From: an uncultured Eggerthellaceae bacterium
Lineage (GTDB): Bacteria > Actinomycetota > Coriobacteriia > Coriobacteriales > Eggerthellaceae
Length of the DNA: 64,000 nucleotides
Direction of reading: 5' to 3'
Assembly (NCBI GenBank): GCA_910588435.1
Contig: CAJUPL010000005.1
Span: 1 to 64,000, forward strand
Each line of letters begins with the position of its first letter. The first letter of the stretch is position 1. The notes beneath the pieces were generated by a model, which saw only the letters and a program-made list of their open reading frames with translations, ran no database searches and was not told the DNA's origin. The position numbers were made by a program, and so were the translations under genes. Below, piece by piece: positions 60,771-64,000 of this stretch.

Positions 60771-62021
60771 ATGCGGCACCTTATAGAAAGAGTTGAAAAA
60801 ATGGGCATAGACGATGATGCGATTCAGAATACCGAGATCCTTGCATCCTTCTATACGTCACCTCAGTTTATTCAGGTGGTTTCTACGAAAGCACATCCTA
60901 TTGACAACTTCACGTTCTCTTTGATGGCGGAAGACGGCTTACTAATAAGGTTGCTAACTGATTATATCTCGACGTGCAACGAGGGAAACATTGTTGCATG
61001 GCTTGCCATTCCTTTTCTTTCAATTATCGAACACGAATCCAATGTGATACTGGCAAAGAGATACAACCTCAAGCTCGAGAAACTCAGTTCCAAGATCAAT
61101 GAGGTTCGCAATCACTCTAAGATCTATGACAAGGGCGGCTTCTCGTCACACTTTATTAATCGCTGGCAACCTTTCTTGAACCATATCGTCCGAATCGAAC
61201 GAAATGCTCTTCATTTACCGACTGAGTACGTACTAACAAAAAGAGCTCCTGTGAGCAATACGCTGCTACTAGCATGGCAATTTGGCCTTGATGATTTCCT
61301 TGACGAGATGCTTGCCCATAGCAATAGAATGGCGTTCATGTTAGGTCAAGCATGCATGGAAGCATCGGTACCAAATTACGCTCTATCAATCATGAAACAT
61401 GGCGAGAAGCGATTCCAGACGCAATCCCTTGATTTGCATATTGAGCATATTGATTTTTATTCGCAGAACAAAATCGGTTTGGATTCCGCCGCATCAAGCG
61501 ATGAGGTAGGTATCGCACTATTCCTCGACATGTTCCTCTCCATGCTCAATGCGCTTTGCTATGCATATAATCATAGATGGGTGGGTGATCTCCTATTCAT
61601 GAAATACGCTCTGTTCTATCTATCGGCTTACTTGGACGCTACAAAATCACTAAACAATTATCTACACGACAGTCAAGCAAAGAATCTAGACACACTGAGA
61701 AGGTGCACTTTAAATAAAGCAAGCAGAAGGCAACTGGAATCCATGAAACCTGTTCGCAACGCTCTCGTCCATTATGATTTTTCAGCTTGGCATGGATTAA
61801 ATCTAGATACACCTAGAGATTCGTTCTCCAAAGAAGTTGCAAGGCTCACAGGAAAAACGCTAGACGAACAGATCGTGTTCCTCAAACACCTTATCAATCA
61901 GACCGCAGCCACAATCGAGGCCAATCAAGCAGTCCGTCATACCTTCGAGAGTCTGTCAATCATAGAGAGCTCGCAACAATCAAGCATCTCTGATTTTGAT
62001 CTTGCTCTCCTAATCCGCTAG
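60771..62021 (+). CDS. Hypothetical protein, A+T-rich
   Basis: 416 aa, family not recognised. No signal peptide. Mostly helical, with FLSIIEHESNVILAKRYNLKLEKLSSKINEVRNHSKIYDKGGF in the first third and MKPVRNALVHYDFSAWHGLNLDT near the end; the latter resembles the R-x4-H ends of HEPN-type RNase domains, but the match is weak. An alternative start is ATG 60801; neither has a strong site. Its codon use is unlike that of the flanking chromosome. Confidence 0.6.
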   Translation: MRHLIERVEKMGIDDDAIQNTEILASFYTSPQFIQVVSTKAHPIDNFTFSLMAEDGLLIRLLTDYISTCNEGNIVAWLAIPFLSIIEHESNVILAKRYNLKLEKLSSKINEVRNHSKIYDKGGFSSHFINRWQPFLNHIVRIERNALHLPTEYVLTKRAPVSNTLLLAWQFGLDDFLDEMLAHSNRMAFMLGQACMEASVPNYALSIMKHGEKRFQTQSLDLHIEHIDFYSQNKIGLDSAASSDEVGIALFLDMFLSMLNALCYAYNHRWVGDLLFMKYALFYLSAYLDATKSLNNYLHDSQAKNLDTLRRCTLNKASRRQLESMKPVRNALVHYDFSAWHGLNLDTPRDSFSKEVARLTGKTLDEQIVFLKHLINQTAATIEANQAVRHTFESLSIIESSQQSSISDFDLALLIR

Positions 62022-62343
62022 AGCGCAAAGTCCTAGCAGATTCTAGCCAAGAAACCCAGCAGCGACACATCAGAATTCTTTTGAGTCTCGATAGCGCATC
62101 CGAGCGCCTTTTCTATATATGAGGTGCTCATCAAAACTAGTAGAAATAGGCAGAATGGACCAATCCGAATATCCCACTCCTATCCCCGTCATTTGGCCTT
62201 CTGGCTCGTACTAGATATCTACGCTCTTGCTCAATTGCTAGCAAGCCTTGGCGAGTTATTCTCCTCTTGATCTACAGTAGAAACAAAAGCTTCGGTTGTA
62301 AAAAAGCTACAAGAATTGCCTTAATGGCATCGCCGCTCTTCAT
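62022..62343. other. Intergenic gap between convergent genes
   Basis: About 320 bp, A+T-rich. No ORF, hairpin or repeat was recognised. Confidence 0.5.
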
Positions 62344-63615
62344 TCATTTACCTCCAAAAAGAACGTCATATACTTTTGTCAATTTCAGACCGGATCTCCA
62401 TTCCGTCAAATTTGCTGCCTTGAAACGCAAAGAATCCAGTTCGTCGACGATAGAATCAAGAAACACTATCTGGTTCTTTAGAAGCGGTGTTACCGTTTCG
62501 ATGACGAAACCTTCACTCCCAATCTTTCGAGCCGTTCTATATAGGGTGAATTCATCTGTGACATTCTGAACAGCATTAAATCTTGACGAGGTGCATTGAA
62601 AATTATCTACTCCGCTCTCCTCCACTTCTGCAATAAGAGCAGTACTTGATGAGGCTGGAATAGTGTCAAACCTGTTATTAAAATACCAATCAATCCCACC
62701 GAAAACATACACATTGCACACTTCAGGAAATGCGAGAGTAAAAAATACAGCACAAGCAGTATGAAAGCCAACGAGATCGATATCGGCAAGAAGATCCATG
62801 CGGCATTCAACATCAATATAGCCGACTTGCTGAGCGTCGTAAGCTGCGTCACTCATAATAGGAAACATGGAAATTACCCACTGTTTTACGGATGAATAGA
62901 ACCCTGTCTGCTTATACTGAGTAAGAATATCATTCCCGATACATTGATCGATCAATTCATCAGAATAGGGCCGCGTTACGGAATCAGCGAATCTATTCCT
63001 GCAAGTCTCGTCAGTCAGCAACACAGGAAATGGATCTATTGCGAGGCGCATCACTGCAACTATGCCTATGGCGGTACGCAAATACTCCATAAAGTCGTTT
63101 GTTAAATCTCTTAAGGGATATTTGCCAACATACGCTGGATGATTCCTGACGCAGTAGAACGATTGGTGCCCCTGTTTATGAATCATCTTGTTCGCGTAAT
63201 CAGAGCTTTTTTCAATCAAATCTAAAAAGGCCGGAAGCTCTTCCTTGAATTCGGAGAATGCGAGACCTTCGTCGATTAATCGTTTTAACAGTTTCTTCTG
63301 AACAGGAAAATATGAGAGATCGATCCATGATTTTTTCTTTTCTTCTTTTTCTACTGTATGCGAATCCGAAAAATAAACTCCAACCGTTGAAACTTCAATT
63401 GCAGACCTCACAAGATAATATGCGGCATCAAAATACCCCATACGAAATACATCTATTGCGTTCAACAACAGCTCTACAGACTCTTGGAGAAATACATTGT
63501 AATTATCGGAGTCGATGCGGCCAGAAAAACTCATGGCCACTTCGATAATGAAGTGCCTAAGCTCCTGAAAGCGCTCACTATCATCGACAGGCCTAAGATA
63601 ATTGGAACTTGCCAT
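62344..63615 (-). CDS. Hypothetical protein next to guaA, A+T-rich
   Basis: 423 aa, family not recognised. The N-terminal half is helical (FQELRHFIIEVAMSFSGRIDSDNYNVFLQESVELLLNAIDVFRMGYFDAAYYLVRSAIEVSTVGVYFSDS), the centre has HKQGHQSFYCVRNHPAYVGKYPLRDLTNDFMEYLRTAIGIVAVM and the C-terminus is alpha/beta. The start at 63615 is chosen; a GTG at 63648 would overlap the guaA stop. It begins only 23 bp after guaA and may be transcribed from it. Confidence 0.65.
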   Translation of the reverse strand: MASSNYLRPVDDSERFQELRHFIIEVAMSFSGRIDSDNYNVFLQESVELLLNAIDVFRMGYFDAAYYLVRSAIEVSTVGVYFSDSHTVEKEEKKKSWIDLSYFPVQKKLLKRLIDEGLAFSEFKEELPAFLDLIEKSSDYANKMIHKQGHQSFYCVRNHPAYVGKYPLRDLTNDFMEYLRTAIGIVAVMRLAIDPFPVLLTDETCRNRFADSVTRPYSDELIDQCIGNDILTQYKQTGFYSSVKQWVISMFPIMSDAAYDAQQVGYIDVECRMDLLADIDLVGFHTACAVFFTLAFPEVCNVYVFGGIDWYFNNRFDTIPASSSTALIAEVEESGVDNFQCTSSRFNAVQNVTDEFTLYRTARKIGSEGFVIETVTPLLKNQIVFLDSIVDELDSLRFKAANLTEWRSGLKLTKVYDVLFGGK

Positions 63616-63638
63616 CCTAAATCTCTGACGACTAACCC

Positions 63639-64000
63639 CTACTCCCACTCTATGGTGGCGGGGGGTTTGGAGGTGATGTCGTAGGCGACGCGGTTGATGC
63701 CGGGGACCTCGGCGACTATGCGGGAGGAGATGCGGGCGAGCACGTCATAGGGGAGTTTGGCCCAGTCGGCCGTCATGGCATCTGAGGACTCTACCGCGCG
63801 CAGGATGATCGGGCGCTGGTAGGTGCGCTCATCCCCCATCACACCCACGGAACGCACATCGGGAAGCACCGCGAAGTACTGCCAGACCGGTCGCTCGGTC
63901 TCAGGGCCGCCAGCGCTTTCGCGTGAGAGCTCAGCGCCACGTTCGCCTGTTTCCGCATACAGAGCCTCGTTGTAGGCATCCAGCTCCTCGCGCACGATAG
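63639..64000 (-). CDS. guaA: GMP synthase, C-terminal part (runs off the window)
   Basis: The 118 visible residues are the dimerisation domain of GuaA: QYFAVLPDVRSVGVMGDERTYQRPIILRAVESSDAMTADWAKLPYDVLARISSRIVAEVPGINRVAYDITSKPPATIEWE; the PPATIEWE end is diagnostic. It aminates XMP to GMP. The 5' part lies beyond the window. The 3' end of guaA is a known insertion site for integrative elements in other bacteria. Confidence 0.93.
   Translation of the reverse strand, partial: IVREELDAYNEALYAETGERGAELSRESAGGPETERPVWQYFAVLPDVRSVGVMGDERTYQRPIILRAVESSDAMTADWAKLPYDVLARISSRIVAEVPGINRVAYDITSKPPATIEWE

Noticed and set aside
63639..63680. Attachment site at the guaA 3' end
   Set aside because: No second copy of the guaA 3' end and no integrase were found in the window, so an att site cannot be claimed.

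Overview
The window is about 60% G+C DNA from an anaerobic actinobacterium. The best fit is class Coriobacteriia, family Eggerthellaceae. The pointers are a pyrogallol-transhydroxylase/catechol-dehydroxylase-type molybdenum enzyme next to a LuxR regulator fused to a multi-span membrane domain, a one-polypeptide CydDC-like ABC exporter, and a densely compact chromosome with strong purine-rich ribosome binding sites. This placement is inferred from gene content, not from a marker tree. No rRNA, tRNA or CRISPR array was seen.

Layout. 0-5 kb: an XRE/zinc-ribbon regulator, an A+T-rich PD-(D/E)XK-DUF2075 helicase-like gene and two small unknowns, separated by hairpin repeats. 5-20 kb: housekeeping and stress genes. 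These are an SOS-type Y-family polymerase with a YolD-like partner, upp, a DUF5714 protein, a phosphoesterase-nitroreductase pair, an ABC-F protein, a fused CydDC-like exporter, DUF454 and YgbA-like genes, a tyrosine phosphatase and a cell-wall hydrolase. 20-27 kb: a RelBE-type toxin-antitoxin pair, a lipoprotein, a HIRAN protein, an overlapping serpin/ADP-ribosylglycohydrolase pair, a WYL regulator and a BioB-like radical SAM enzyme flanked by two copies of a RAYT-derived repeat.

28-41.5 kb is an A+T-rich accessory (probable defence) island. It holds an Mrr-nSTAND3 ATPase, a BRCT-LRR / BRCT-Pif1 gene pair, a TIGR04141 protein, a cytosine-5 methyltransferase divergent from an XRE regulator that overlaps an unknown 543-aa gene, and a zinc-ribbon protein with about 15 leucine-rich-variant repeats.

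41.7-55 kb returns to high G+C: a nitroreductase, a Cys-rich microprotein with a sirtuin, two transporters, and a regulon-like block. In that block a transhydroxylase-family molybdoenzyme and its ferredoxin-like subunit diverge from a membrane LuxR regulator and an MFS carrier; MsrAB and YbaK follow. 55.5-63.6 kb is a second A+T-rich accessory stretch: an HNH nuclease, an unknown, a Fic protein bracketed by operator-like repeats, a RAYT transposase and two unknown genes. It ends at the 3' part of guaA.

The most unusual non-coding content is twofold. One is a family of modular intergenic hairpin repeats, in at least eight places, whose stems differ in sequence but keep pairing. The other is a separate two-copy structured motif (1111-1208 and 9907-10008) with paired substitutions that look like an RNA. 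The most interesting protein-coding candidate is the BRCT-LRR/BRCT-Pif1 pair.
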